This document shows, piece by piece, positions 1 through 9,303 of a stretch of 57,303 nucleotides of DNA. This DNA comes from Bacteroidales bacterium (lineage in GTDB: Bacteria > Bacteroidota > Bacteroidia > Bacteroidales > VadinHA17). Where the stretch lies: positions 1 to 57,303 of the forward strand of contig JAGPFZ010000009.1 of NCBI GenBank assembly GCA_018056245.1. The letters run 5' to 3'. The notes beneath the pieces are model-generated. The model had not been told where the DNA came from, ran no database searches, and was given only the letters and a program-made list of their open reading frames with translations. Numbering within the stretch: the first letter of the stretch is position 1; each line of letters begins with the position of its first letter. The position numbers were made by a program, and so were the translations under genes.

Positions 1-155
1 TCTATCTCCTCCCTGGCCAATTGCTCCAGCTTTTCAATTTCGTGCTGAGTGGTGGCGCAACCGATAGTTTTGACAACTTTGTAGCTACCTCGAAACTTTT
101 GTATTACTTGTACAGATTGACTTCCAGACCGATTTTTTACTTTTCTGATAAACAT
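1..155 (-). CDS. IS1634-type transposase, N-terminus (runs off the left edge)
   Basis: The minus strand reads from an ATG at 153-155 through 51 uninterrupted codons to the window edge. It begins MFIRKVKNRSGSQSVQVIQ and continues with a segment containing YKVVKTIG and an HEIEKLEQLA helix. That pattern (MFxRxKKxRSG, then a VxVIxK strand, a KTIG turn and an EIExL helix) is the N-terminus of IS1634-family (IS4-like DDE) transposases as I recognise them. Only the DNA-binding N-terminal part is inside the window, so I cannot tell whether the element is intact. It lies back to back with the broken IS1182-type gene that starts at 218. The family name is by pattern recall, not a search. Confidence 0.7.
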   Translation of the reverse strand, partial: MFIRKVKNRSGSQSVQVIQKFRGSYKVVKTIGCATTQHEIEKLEQLAREEI

Positions 156-163
156 GATAAAAA

Positions 164-228
164 TTTTGCAACACCCAAAATTACAAAATTAATATTGATA
201 ATCAAATACTTATAAGGATGTTGCAAAA
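164..228. repeat. Perfect 10-bp inverted repeat near the IS start
   Basis: TTTTGCAACA at 164-173 and its exact complement TGTTGCAAAA at 219-228 flank 45 bases of AT-rich DNA. The right arm overlaps the first codons of the transposase gene. It may be the outer end of the IS1182-type element or an operator for its transposase. I found no matching end to the right of the gene, so this stays tentative. Confidence 0.35.
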
Positions 229-1916
229 AAGTGCGGAAAATAGGCGCGAAGCGCTGGAGGGTTCTAAGGAAAAATGGTTTTATCATCTGGTATTAAGGAA
301 CTTCAACGAGGATGATTTCAGTGAATTGTATTCAGATAAAGCAAGCCGTCCAAACACGCCGATAAACATTTTGGTATCCTCGTTGATTTTAAAAGAACTC
401 AAAGGGTTAAGTTACGATGAGCTGATGGAAAGCGCGATGTTCGATTTGCGTTTTAAAACAGCATTGGGACTTGTAAGCATTGGTGAAGTACCGTTTTCCA
501 GGGCAACACTTTTCAATTTTCAAAACAGGGCGCTGGAGTATGAACTGGAAACAGGGATAAATTTGATCGAAGGGGTCTTTGACAGTCTTTCAGCCCGGCA
601 AATCAAAGAATTGCCGATGAAGGCTGATATTCAAAGGAGCGATTCCACGCTGGTTACCTCCAATATCAAAAGATATTCCAGGCTCCAATTTTGATCGAAA
701 TCCTGGTACAACTGGAGAGGATACTGGGAGAAGAAGACAAAAAATTTATAGGAAACAGATAGAGCCCTATTTGAAAAAAGGGGCGGACAAATACATTTAC
801 GGGTTAAAAGCGAAACAGTTACCCTGTAAACTGGAAAGACTTGGCAAGGTTTATTTTACTGTTTATGAATGGATCAGTAGAAAGGAACACTATCGGGGGA
901 AAAAAGAATTTATCAATTTTCACAGAGCATACAGGGAACATTTTGTTGTTGTGGAGCGGGAGGTAATTCCAATGCCGGCAGAAGAACTAACCAGTAGTAT
1001 GTTACAATCGCCCGATGACCCGGATGCCACATACCGGCAAAAACACGGGCAACACTATAAAGGATTTACAATAAATGCCACTGAAACAGCAAATCCGGAA
1101 AACCCGCTGCAGCTTATCACCGATATTTCGGTAAATCCCAATAACATTGATGACAGCCAGATACTGAATGAGAGAGTGGATAAAATAATTGAGAAGACTC
1201 CGGAACTGAATGAAATACATACAGATGGCGGTTATGGCAGTGAGGACAGTGACAAGAAATTTGAAAAACTGGAAATAAACCATGTAACAACGGCAGTCAG
1301 GGGGAGGGAAAGTGAGATAGGGAAAAAAATTGAACAGACCTCTCAATCCCCTGATACATATATTGTAGAATGTCCCTTCCAAAAAGTGGAATCCACACCT
1401 ACTAAAAAACGCTATAAAGTCCGCTTTGATATGACTATCTGCAGACAGTGTCCGTTGAGAGATAAGTGTCAAATATTCAAGAATAAGGGACGATATTATT
1501 TTACCCATGAAGATTACCTGCAAAACAAGCGTAATGGGAATATCCTGAACATCCCGGAAGAACGTCGCAAGATCAGACCCAATGTTGAGGCATTGATGAA
1601 TGAATTCAAAATCAGGACGCCAGGCGGAAAATTAAAAGTCAGGGGATTATTTAAAGCAACCCTGTTCGCGTTTAATACCGGAATTGCCATTAATTTTGGA
1701 AGGGTATACAGGTTCATTTCCCGAGATGGGCTTATAGATAGGTTTAATCAGGCAACAGAGCCTGTTTTACAAAATGTTATGATGATTTTTTCACGTTTTA
1801 GGCTTAAAATTGAAATTTTCATGGGTAATTTTTGTTCTCGCTGGATTTTTGGTAAATATTTATCCCCGGGAAATATCTTACTGGTAAATAGGTCAGCTAT
1901 GCAAATTTATAAATAA
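218..1916 (+). pseudogene. IS1182-type DDE transposase, broken by two frameshifts
   Basis: The first part (218-694, 158 aa) has the IS1182 N-terminal pattern RPNTPINILVSSLILKEL and a YDELMESAMFDLRFKTALGL helix pair. The last part (from about 758 to 1916) carries the catalytic region: a PDATYRQKHGQHYKGF strand, an HTDGGYGSED motif with the second acidic residue, a C-rich block (CRQCPLRDKC), and the final E region near VEALMNEFK. The two ends are in frames 2 and 3. The stretch between (about 694-757) continues the protein in frame 1, reading IEILVQLERILGEEDKKFIG, so there are two separate shifts within about 70 bases. Simple programmed -1 shifting would need only one. The copy is therefore probably dead unless both shifts are sequencing errors. 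Confidence 0.85.
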
Positions 1917-1998
1917 TTGTGATTTTAAACTGGACTCATATATTTGAATTTCATATCTCAATATTTTTAATTATAATTACCCCTAAGAATTCTATCGA

Positions 1999-3175
1999 TT
2001 AAAATCCAACATTGATGCCAAATGTCCATGTTCTAGGAACAGGGTATGCGGAGTAATCGTCACCCAATTGCAGCACATTTGAGGTATTACTTACTTCCGG
2101 ATTATTTCCTGTATATCTGGTGAATGTATATAATTGTTGAACAGAAGCATATATCCTGAGCCTGCTTAGGAAACTGACACGGCTGACATTCAAATTATAA
2201 CCAAGTGTAACATTTTTAATTGTCAAAAAACTTCCGTCCTGTATAAAACCAGAATGGAACTAGTCGCGTTGCATTGCGGTTCGTTGTGTAGTAGTTCCAT
2301 ATATGCCTTTCCCTGGATTTTCTTCCGACCTCCATCTGTATTTAACTTCTTTCAGCACATTAAAGCAGCCATCAAGATTAATGACACCTTGATAGTAACG
2401 GTTAGCGATATCATTGCCAACTGAACCTGACATTACAATGTTAAGGTCAAAATTCTTGTAATTAAAGGTATTGGTTAATCCAAAAAGGAATTTTGGTGTA
2501 GGATCTCCTATTACAGTATGGTCACCGTCAACATCCTGGTTTCGAATAACTTTATCACCGTTCACATCTACAAATTTAATTGTACCAACACGGGATTGTG
2601 CCGCCTTTGGAGAATTTTCGTACTCCTCCTGTGTTTCATAAATGCCATCCTGTATCAGTCCCCAGAATAATCCAATTCGATCGCCAACCCTTGTAATATG
2701 ACCTCCTCCGTATATGGCTTCCACATTTGGCGCCAGTGACATAACCTTATTATCAGCAAATGTAATATTAGCATTGGTAGTCCATTTGAATTCACCAACA
2801 AAATTCTTTGATGTCAATGCAATCTCATGCCCCCAAAATTTCAACTCGCCTGAGTTGCCTTGAAAACTTGAGAAACCTGATGAAGGCGGAATATCAAAAC
2901 GATATAGCATATCATACGTATTTTTTAAGTAGAAATCATAATTGATGCTGATTCTGTTGTTTATTAAGCCAATATCAAGACCGATGTCAAGCTGCATTGA
3001 TTTTTCCCAGCTAAGAGTCGGATTGGCCAGATTAGATACATAAGATCCGCTGGCGACTTTGTTTCCGAAGATATAATTCGCACCAAGATTTACCGAAGCA
3101 TATTGTGTGTAATTCCCAATGTTATTGTTGCCTGTAAGGCCATAGCTTGCACGAAGCTTAAAAAAATTTAAAATA
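1999..3175 (-). pseudogene. SusC/RagA-type TonB-dependent receptor, C-terminal remnant
   Basis: Minus-strand codons from about 3175 give FKLRASYGLTGNNNIGNYTQ, a hallmark of the last third of SusC outer-membrane receptors. They continue through DIGLINNRISINYDFY and a DPTPKFLFGLTNTFNYKNFD strand to the end, which reads YPVPRTWTFGINVGF with the terminal Phe typical of Bacteroidota barrels. The plug and the first two thirds of the barrel are missing, because the frame closes at a stop near 3220. An in-frame TAG at 2260-2262 separates the last 87 codons (IQDGSFLTIKNVTLGYN onward) from the rest. A full SusC is about 1000 residues; fewer than 400 remain. No SusD partner is present. It is a remnant of a lost polysaccharide utilisation locus. 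Confidence 0.88.
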
Positions 3176-3179
3176 TTAT

Positions 3180-3765
3180 ATATTCCTGCCTGGATTTTTA
3201 CATGGTTAATGAAATCTTACCGCGTTTTTTGCGATAGTTATAAACCCGCCAGAATTATGTTTTCTATATTATTTGGATTTGTGCAATCATATAATATTGA
3301 ACCGGAATTTCACTCCACATAAAGCCAGGAAAAGCAGTTTTCTTTTTTATAATCATCAGATCAACAAATTTAAAGAGATAAAAATATTTAATAATGATTC
3401 ACCACTGAGGGCACCATATAACACGGATTTATTCTTCACGAAATATCCGTGCAAACCCGTGTAATCCGTGGTGAAAAGGTTTTTACTCCATTTTTTACGC
3501 TGGTTCAGAGATTAAAAAATTCCATTGTGTTAAATCAATCAATAAAAAAACAGGAAAACAATTACTTCTTTTATAGTCAAAGGTTAAATAAATTCTACAT
3601 TCGAATCTGGCATTTAATTTGATACCTTTTAAAGGAAAATTTGTCAGAGTGCCAATTTGACAAGGTTTAATTTTCAAGTTTTTTCAGTTAGATTATTGTG
3701 CCATAAAATATTTAAAATGTATAAAATACTTAAAAGAATATTATTGAATTAATTTAGGAGTTATA
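3180..3765. other. Long intergenic stretch, no gene seen
   Basis: No convincing coding sequence was found in this 586-base AT-rich gap; the short frames here have no recognisable pattern. It contains one structured repeat (3398-3475, listed separately). I saw no TAnnTTTG promoter element immediately before the gene at 3766. Confidence 0.6.
3398..3475. repeat. Degenerate dispersed-type repeat with 'atccgtg' periodicity
   Basis: TTCACCAC at 3398-3405 is complementary to GTGGTGAA at 3468-3475. Inside them ACACGGATTT (3421-3430) is complementary, with one mismatch, to AAACCCGTGT (3453-3462). The right half is a run of related units (atccgtg, cccgtg, atccgtgg). Intergenic sequences of this kind recur in many environmental Bacteroidota genomes; their function is unknown to me. 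Confidence 0.55.
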
Positions 3766-6700
3766 ATGGAATCAGGAAGAAATTTAAAAAAGTTATTATT
3801 AAGGGTTTGTTTTCTGGTTGGATTATGGGGCTTGATAATAATGAATATAAATGCTCAGTATTTTGGTCAGAATAAGCCCTCTTATAAAGTTTTCAACTAT
3901 GAAGTGTATCAGACACCAAATTTTGAAATTTATCATTATCTCAAAAACGATTCAGTGTTGAATATGCTGGCCGGTCGGGCTGATGCATGGTATCGTCATC
4001 ACCAGGCTCTGTTTCTCGATACAATCAAAGAACACAATCCGCTCTTTATTTACGAGAACCATGCAGAGTTCCAACAGACCACTGTAGTTTCAGGGATGAT
4101 CAGTGAGAGCACGGGAGGTGTGACAGAAGCCTTAAAGAGAAGAATTGTGATGCCAATTTTTCCGTCATTTCCTCAAACCGACCATGTATTAGGACACGAA
4201 CTGGTTCATGCTTTTCAATTTAACATGCTTACAACAGCCGATTCTCTGAAACTTTCGAATATCAGCAATTTACCATTATGGCTCGTGGAAGGAATGGCAG
4301 AATATTTCTCGCTTGGAAGCATTGACCCTCATACCGCTATGTGGATGAGAGATGCTGTTCTTTCGAATGATATTCCGACAATAAAGGATCTGACAAAAGG
4401 AACCAAATATTTTCCATACAGATACGGCCAGGCAGTTATGGCAATGATTGGGAAAACATGGGGTGATTCATCAATTGTGAAGCTTTTCAGACAAACAGCT
4501 ATCCATGGATATGAAAAGGCCTTCCTTGATGTGCTTGGTGTTGATGACAAGTCGTTTTCAACACTCTGGAGAATAGCCCTTATAAACAATTATAAATCAG
4601 TATTAACTGATACAATTGATCCGATTACAGGTAAGAAATTAATATTCAGCAAAAATGCCGGAGATATGAATGTCTCGCCATCTATAAGTCCGGACGGCAA
4701 ATATGTTGTATTTCTATCCGAACGTGATGTTTATGATTATGAGCTTTTCCTTGCAGATGCAGCCACAGGGAAAATAATCAAAAAACTATCCAACCGTATA
4801 AACAAGGATGAGATTGATGCTCTCTGTTATCTCGAATCTTCAGGTACATGGTCGCCCGACTGCTCTGATTTTGCCTTTGTCGTGTTTTCAGAAGGTAAGA
4901 ATAAACTGATAATATTCAACATGGAAAAATTAAAAGTCATAAAAGAAATTGAATTGCCAGGCCTGCCATCAATTACAAATCCTTCATGGTCGCCCGACGG
5001 AAAATATATTGCCTTAACCGGCATGAAAGACGGAGTGTCAGATATTTACCTTTATGAGACAGAATCTGAAAGAGTTATAAGACTTACAACTGACAGTTAT
5101 TCCAATATGCAGCCTTCATGGTCGCCCGATGGCAAATACATAGCCTATGTAACAGACAAACCTCTACCCGGACAAATATCTAAATTCCAGCATGATTTTT
5201 ATAACATAGGAATTGTAAATATTGAAAACCCATCTGATGACAGACTTCTGGAAATGTTTACCGGAGCAAGGAATATGAATCCTGTGTTTTCTTCCGACGG
5301 AAAGAGTCTCTACTTTCTTTCCGACAGAGATGGTTTCAGAAACCTTTACAGATACATCTTTGAAACTGACAATATAATGCAGATGACAAATTATATGCGA
5401 GGCATAACAGGAATTACAGTCAATGCACCTGCAATTTCAGTTGCATTATCCACAGGTGATATTGTATATTCATATTATGCCAATCAATGTTACACTATAT
5501 ACAGTGCTCAACCTCAAGATTTTAAAGAGGTTCCTGTTAAAAAAACTGAAATTGATTATACTGCCGGCACTATTCCTCCAATGATTTATGCGGCACAGAA
5601 TCTTGTGGACAGCCATCTTTTTTCTCCTTATGATTATTTTTCCGATATTAAGAAAGAAGAATATAAAGCGATACCGTATCGTCCGAAATTCAAACTCGAT
5701 TATATCACAAATGGTTCTATAGGAGTATCAACAGGAGGGCCTATCGGGACAGGTATGGAAGGAAGTATAAGTGCAATTTTTAGTGATATGGCGGGAGACA
5801 ATCAGCTGTTTACTTCGGTTTCACTTAACGGCGAAATATATGATTTTGGAGGAGAAGTAGCTTATATGAACATGAAAAAAAAGCTTAAATGGGGAGCATC
5901 ACTTTCACATATTCCAAACTATTATGGCTATCTCACTTCAGGAATTGATACTCTGATAACAAAGGGAGGTGAACCTTATCTTGTAAATACTATAGATCTT
6001 AATTATCTGAGGATGTTCGAGGATAAATTAGGTCTTTATGGATATTATCCTTTATCACAGACAAGAAGATTCGAAGCTTCAGCAGAATTATCGAGATACT
6101 ATTACAGGTTTGATCAGTACAAAACATATTATGACATGTTCGGTGTTCCTATAGGTTCGGGACGTGAGAAGCTGGATGCGCCCGAAGGTTTTGGCCTTCA
6201 GACTGCAAGTGTGGCATTTGTAACTGACAACAGTCTTATGGGAGTTAACGGACCTATAAGAGGAACACGATACAGAGTTGAAGGAGGAAAATACTTCGGA
6301 ACACTCGATTTTTATAATGTACTGCTCGATTACAGAAAGTATTTCTTTATCAGACCATTGACCATAGCTTTCCGGTCGTTAAATACCGGAAGACTTGGTT
6401 CGGGCTCAGAAAGCGAAATGATTACGCCGCTTTATATAGGATATCCCTGGCTGGTCAGAGGATATGAGAGAACCGACCAATACTGGAGCGATACCCAACT
6501 CAGCGGAAAAGGTATAAGTCTTGAGAATTTTTTCGGAAGTAAAATGTTTATAGCCAATGTTGAACTAAGACTACCGGTGAGCGGGCCTAAGAACATATCT
6601 CTCATAAAATCCGGAATGTTTTTCACTGACTTAAGCCTTTTTATTGACGGCGGACTGGCTATGAGCAAAGACTCCAGGATAGGAAGTGATTGGTATAATC

Positions 6701-6861
6701 CGGGACCCGGCGAACGAGTTCCGATAATTAGCTATGGTGCATCATTAAGGTTTAATCTTTCGGGTTATCTGGTTATTGAACCATATTATGCTGTTCCTGT
6801 CAATAAAAGAGCAGGGCTTTTCGATGGAAGTTTCGGAATTAATTTCACTCCGGCATGGTAA
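3766..6861 (+). CDS. Surface protein: HExxH peptidase, TolB-like propeller and outer-membrane barrel
   Basis: This is a 1031-aa exported protein with a signal peptide (about residues 1-30, ending ININAQ). Residues 30-260 form a gluzincin-like domain: HELVH at 144-148 and the downstream WLVEGMAEYF with E175 as likely third zinc ligand. Residues about 300-580 hold repeated PDGKY(V/I)xFxSxRD-type units (SPDGKYVVFLSERD, WSPDGKYIALTG, WSPDGKYIAYVTD, SSDGKSLYFLSDRDG), the signature of a TolB-like six-bladed propeller. Residues about 640-1031 are rich in aromatic-glycine beta strands and end in a FGINFTPAW strand, matching an Omp85/D15-type barrel. It probably sits in the outer membrane. The substrate is unknown. 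The gene stands alone between a long gap and convergent genes. Confidence 0.85.
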   Translation: MESGRNLKKLLLRVCFLVGLWGLIIMNINAQYFGQNKPSYKVFNYEVYQTPNFEIYHYLKNDSVLNMLAGRADAWYRHHQALFLDTIKEHNPLFIYENHAEFQQTTVVSGMISESTGGVTEALKRRIVMPIFPSFPQTDHVLGHELVHAFQFNMLTTADSLKLSNISNLPLWLVEGMAEYFSLGSIDPHTAMWMRDAVLSNDIPTIKDLTKGTKYFPYRYGQAVMAMIGKTWGDSSIVKLFRQTAIHGYEKAFLDVLGVDDKSFSTLWRIALINNYKSVLTDTIDPITGKKLIFSKNAGDMNVSPSISPDGKYVVFLSERDVYDYELFLADAATGKIIKKLSNRINKDEIDALCYLESSGTWSPDCSDFAFVVFSEGKNKLIIFNMEKLKVIKEIELPGLPSITNPSWSPDGKYIALTGMKDGVSDIYLYETESERVIRLTTDSYSNMQPSWSPDGKYIAYVTDKPLPGQISKFQHDFYNIGIVNIENPSDDRLLEMFTGARNMNPVFSSDGKSLYFLSDRDGFRNLYRYIFETDNIMQMTNYMRGITGITVNAPAISVALSTGDIVYSYYANQCYTIYSAQPQDFKEVPVKKTEIDYTAGTIPPMIYAAQNLVDSHLFSPYDYFSDIKKEEYKAIPYRPKFKLDYITNGSIGVSTGGPIGTGMEGSISAIFSDMAGDNQLFTSVSLNGEIYDFGGEVAYMNMKKKLKWGASLSHIPNYYGYLTSGIDTLITKGGEPYLVNTIDLNYLRMFEDKLGLYGYYPLSQTRRFEASAELSRYYYRFDQYKTYYDMFGVPIGSGREKLDAPEGFGLQTASVAFVTDNSLMGVNGPIRGTRYRVEGGKYFGTLDFYNVLLDYRKYFFIRPLTIAFRSLNTGRLGSGSESEMITPLYIGYPWLVRGYERTDQYWSDTQLSGKGISLENFFGSKMFIANVELRLPVSGPKNISLIKSGMFFTDLSLFIDGGLAMSKDSRIGSDWYNPGPGERVPIISYGASLRFNLSGYLVIEPYYAVPVNKRAGLFDGSFGINFTPAW

Positions 6862-6965
6862 TAGAAATTCCCCCGATATTCTTTAATCTTTATCCTACAT
6901 GTAAATACATTAACATATACACATATATTTATATATGTTAATATATTTATATTATAACAAATGAC

Positions 6966-7856
6966 TTATCTCTTCTTTGAATTTGCTATCATCTGTTCAA
7001 AGAGAGCCTTCTGTTCTTTCATGTCTGCAATACGGTCAGGCGGCTCGGTACGCGCTTCGAGCAGTAACCATCCATTATAATTAATTCCTGTTAACAGATC
7101 AAATAATTGCTGATAAGGGTAACTTTCATCATTTAGTTCTCTGATATGAACAGTATCGCCTAACCATTTTTTTACAGAATTAAAATTAGCTTCAAGACCT
7201 GGAGGCAATAAGTCCTGATCGTTGCAGTTCCAGCACATCACCACATTCTTTTCGGTAACTTGTTCGAAAATAGACTTCATGTTTGGTATTTCCTGAGTGT
7301 AGGTGCCATGAACTTCAACTCTTACAAGCTGATCATAATCCTGTGCAAATTTCCCGCATTCGTTCAGTGAAGCCGCAATCTGGGCAATTGTTTTTTCTTT
7401 AGGTACTTCAGGCGGCAGGTAATTAGGTTTCACTTTAATGCCTGTGGCACCAATATCGTAACAGAGTTTAATATATTCTTTTGTCTGTTCTATATTATAG
7501 CGAAGCTGCTTTGGGTCGGGACTATGGTATTCGAAATTCGAGCCATAACCCAAACATTTTACGCGGCTGTCGGCGAATCGTTTTTTCACTTCTGCGCGTT
7601 GGGTCGGTGTAAGGTTAGCCTCGACCTTATGGGCATGCTGTGTACGAAGTTCTACACCGTAATAGCCTGTTTTTTCAAGATTTGCTATAAGTGTAGGCAG
7701 GTCCCAGTCGCGGCCCCACTGGTAAGTTACAAACCCAAGCTTCATTCCAGTGTCTGCCGCTAAAGTCCATTCCGGCAAGTTCCGGAGAAATGCAAAAGAA
7801 ATGCCTGCTCCGAAGCTTCTCAGAATAAACTGCCGTCGTGAAAGTTCGTTTTTCAT
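6966..7856 (-). CDS. Tat-exported TIM-barrel protein (sugar phosphate isomerase/epimerase family)
   Basis: This 296-aa protein starts with a twin-arginine signal (SRRQFILRSFGAG, ending near TLAAD). The mature part is an AP-endonuclease-2-type TIM barrel: LGFVTYQWGRDWDL at the first strand, TGYYGVELR at the second, and metal-ligand candidates in VRVEVHGTY, WNCNDQD, VHIREL and LLLEART. Despite the family name, exported members act on free sugars or oxidised glycosides, not sugar phosphates, so no precise substrate can be named. It starts 8 bases after the stop of the Gfo/Idh/MocA gene at 7865, so the two are co-transcribed. It is the last gene of a minus-strand run. Confidence 0.8.
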   Translation of the reverse strand: MKNELSRRQFILRSFGAGISFAFLRNLPEWTLAADTGMKLGFVTYQWGRDWDLPTLIANLEKTGYYGVELRTQHAHKVEANLTPTQRAEVKKRFADSRVKCLGYGSNFEYHSPDPKQLRYNIEQTKEYIKLCYDIGATGIKVKPNYLPPEVPKEKTIAQIAASLNECGKFAQDYDQLVRVEVHGTYTQEIPNMKSIFEQVTEKNVVMCWNCNDQDLLPPGLEANFNSVKKWLGDTVHIRELNDESYPYQQLFDLLTGINYNGWLLLEARTEPPDRIADMKEQKALFEQMIANSKKR

Positions 7857-7864
7857 ATTAAAAG

Positions 7865-9226
7865 TTAAACCTCTTTGGTAACAACGTAAGGTTCACGATA
7901 GTTTCTGGTAAGCATCTGATCGGCTTCCTTATCTTTCACGAATTTCTCTTTTACTCCGTCGAAAATAAGATCGCGTCCGAGCCGGTAGGAGATATTTGCA
8001 AGTGCCGGAAGCACTGATGACATATAGCCTTCATATATATCACAATGGAGAACTTCGTTTCTACCTTCTCTTATTGCATCAATAAAATTACCATAGTGGC
8101 CTCCGCCTCCCGGAGGAGCCATGAAGTCGGTAGGTCTTTCACCTATATCTGAACCTGCAAAAGGTTTTGTTTCGCGTCGTCTGAAAGCTTTCCACTCACT
8201 TCCGTTTATTTCGAGATATCCTTCTGTTCCGTAAAAAATATTACCTATTCTTATATCCAATTCTCCTTCTGCATTTGTATATCTGCCTCTTGTTTCAAAT
8301 TCGAGCACTTTTCCGTCTTTGTATTTGAATAAAGAAGACTGGGTATTCGGAGTTTCCTGTGAACACTCTTTAGGGTCTATGCCAAAAAGGCCTCCGGTTG
8401 AATAGATATACACTGGATGTTCATTTTTGTTAAGTCCCCAGCGGGCGATATCGAACTGATGAGGACCTTGATTGGCTGTGTCGCCACCGCCGGTTGCCCA
8501 GTGCCAATGCCAGTTATAGTGTACTTTCTTTTCATTATATGGCTGCCACTGGCATGGCCCAAGCCACATATCATAATGCAGTGATGTGGGCGGTTCGCTG
8601 TCGTTAGCAATTCCGAACGAATCGCGAGGTTTATAGCAAAGGCCTTTTGCCATAAAAACGTCACCTATTCCGCCGTCGTGCAGAAACTTGATAGCCTGCA
8701 TCACGTTGGGGATAGAACGGTTCTGAAATCCGGTTTGTACTCTAACATTGTATTTGCGTGCTGCTTCTACCATTTTCCTGCCTTCCCATACGCAATGGGT
8801 TGCAGGCTTTTCAACATACACGTGCTTACCTGCCTGGCAAGCCCATATAGTCCCAAGTGCATGCCAGAAATTAGGAGTGGCAAATGAAACCGCATCAATC
8901 TCTTTATCATCGAATACTCTCCGCATATCCCATTCAGTCTTTGGATTTTCACCTGTCCTTGAGACTATTGTTTTGATGCGCTGCTCCCACGTTGTCTCAT
9001 CAACGTCGCAGATAGTTTTTAATCTTATATTTTTACTATCTTTCATTCCCAGAAAACTATTTATATGGGTTCCTCCCTGTCCGCGAATACCAATTACAGC
9101 AACAGTAATACGATCATTGGCTCCGACAATAGAATTATAGGAACTACGGCTGAAACCTAATCCTCCTATGGCTATGCCGGCTGTTCCCAGTACACTCTTT
9201 TTAATAAAATCTCTCCGTTTTGTCAT
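7865..9226 (-). CDS. Tat-exported Gfo/Idh/MocA family oxidoreductase
   Basis: This is a 453-aa NAD(P)-dependent oxidoreductase with a Tat signal (KRRDFIKKSVLG, hydrophobic to about residue 30). A Rossmann fold follows (VAVIGIRGQGGTHINSFLG), then the family motif VEKPATH and an AEGRY-like dimerisation sheet. GGDTANQGPHQFDIARWGL contains the conserved His/Asp catalytic region. The mature domain is longer than cytoplasmic members (about 340 aa), as is usual for the exported Bacteroidota type. Exported members are thought to hold the nicotinamide cofactor tightly and to oxidise or reduce sugar hydroxyls reversibly. Its TIM-barrel partner lies 8 bases downstream. Confidence 0.87.
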   Translation of the reverse strand: MTKRRDFIKKSVLGTAGIAIGGLGFSRSSYNSIVGANDRITVAVIGIRGQGGTHINSFLGMKDSKNIRLKTICDVDETTWEQRIKTIVSRTGENPKTEWDMRRVFDDKEIDAVSFATPNFWHALGTIWACQAGKHVYVEKPATHCVWEGRKMVEAARKYNVRVQTGFQNRSIPNVMQAIKFLHDGGIGDVFMAKGLCYKPRDSFGIANDSEPPTSLHYDMWLGPCQWQPYNEKKVHYNWHWHWATGGGDTANQGPHQFDIARWGLNKNEHPVYIYSTGGLFGIDPKECSQETPNTQSSLFKYKDGKVLEFETRGRYTNAEGELDIRIGNIFYGTEGYLEINGSEWKAFRRRETKPFAGSDIGERPTDFMAPPGGGGHYGNFIDAIREGRNEVLHCDIYEGYMSSVLPALANISYRLGRDLIFDGVKEKFVKDKEADQMLTRNYREPYVVTKEV

Positions 9227-9303
9227 TTTGAAATTATTTTTGGTTAGTATTATAGTTTGGAATATTTGAAAGATAATTTACATATAATTTTTCAGAAAAA
9301 ATA

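Noticed and set aside
8377-9140. Several open frames on both strands over the Gfo/Idh/MocA gene at 7865-9226.
   Set aside because: They are shadows of the strong gene on the minus strand, with low-complexity, unlike translations.
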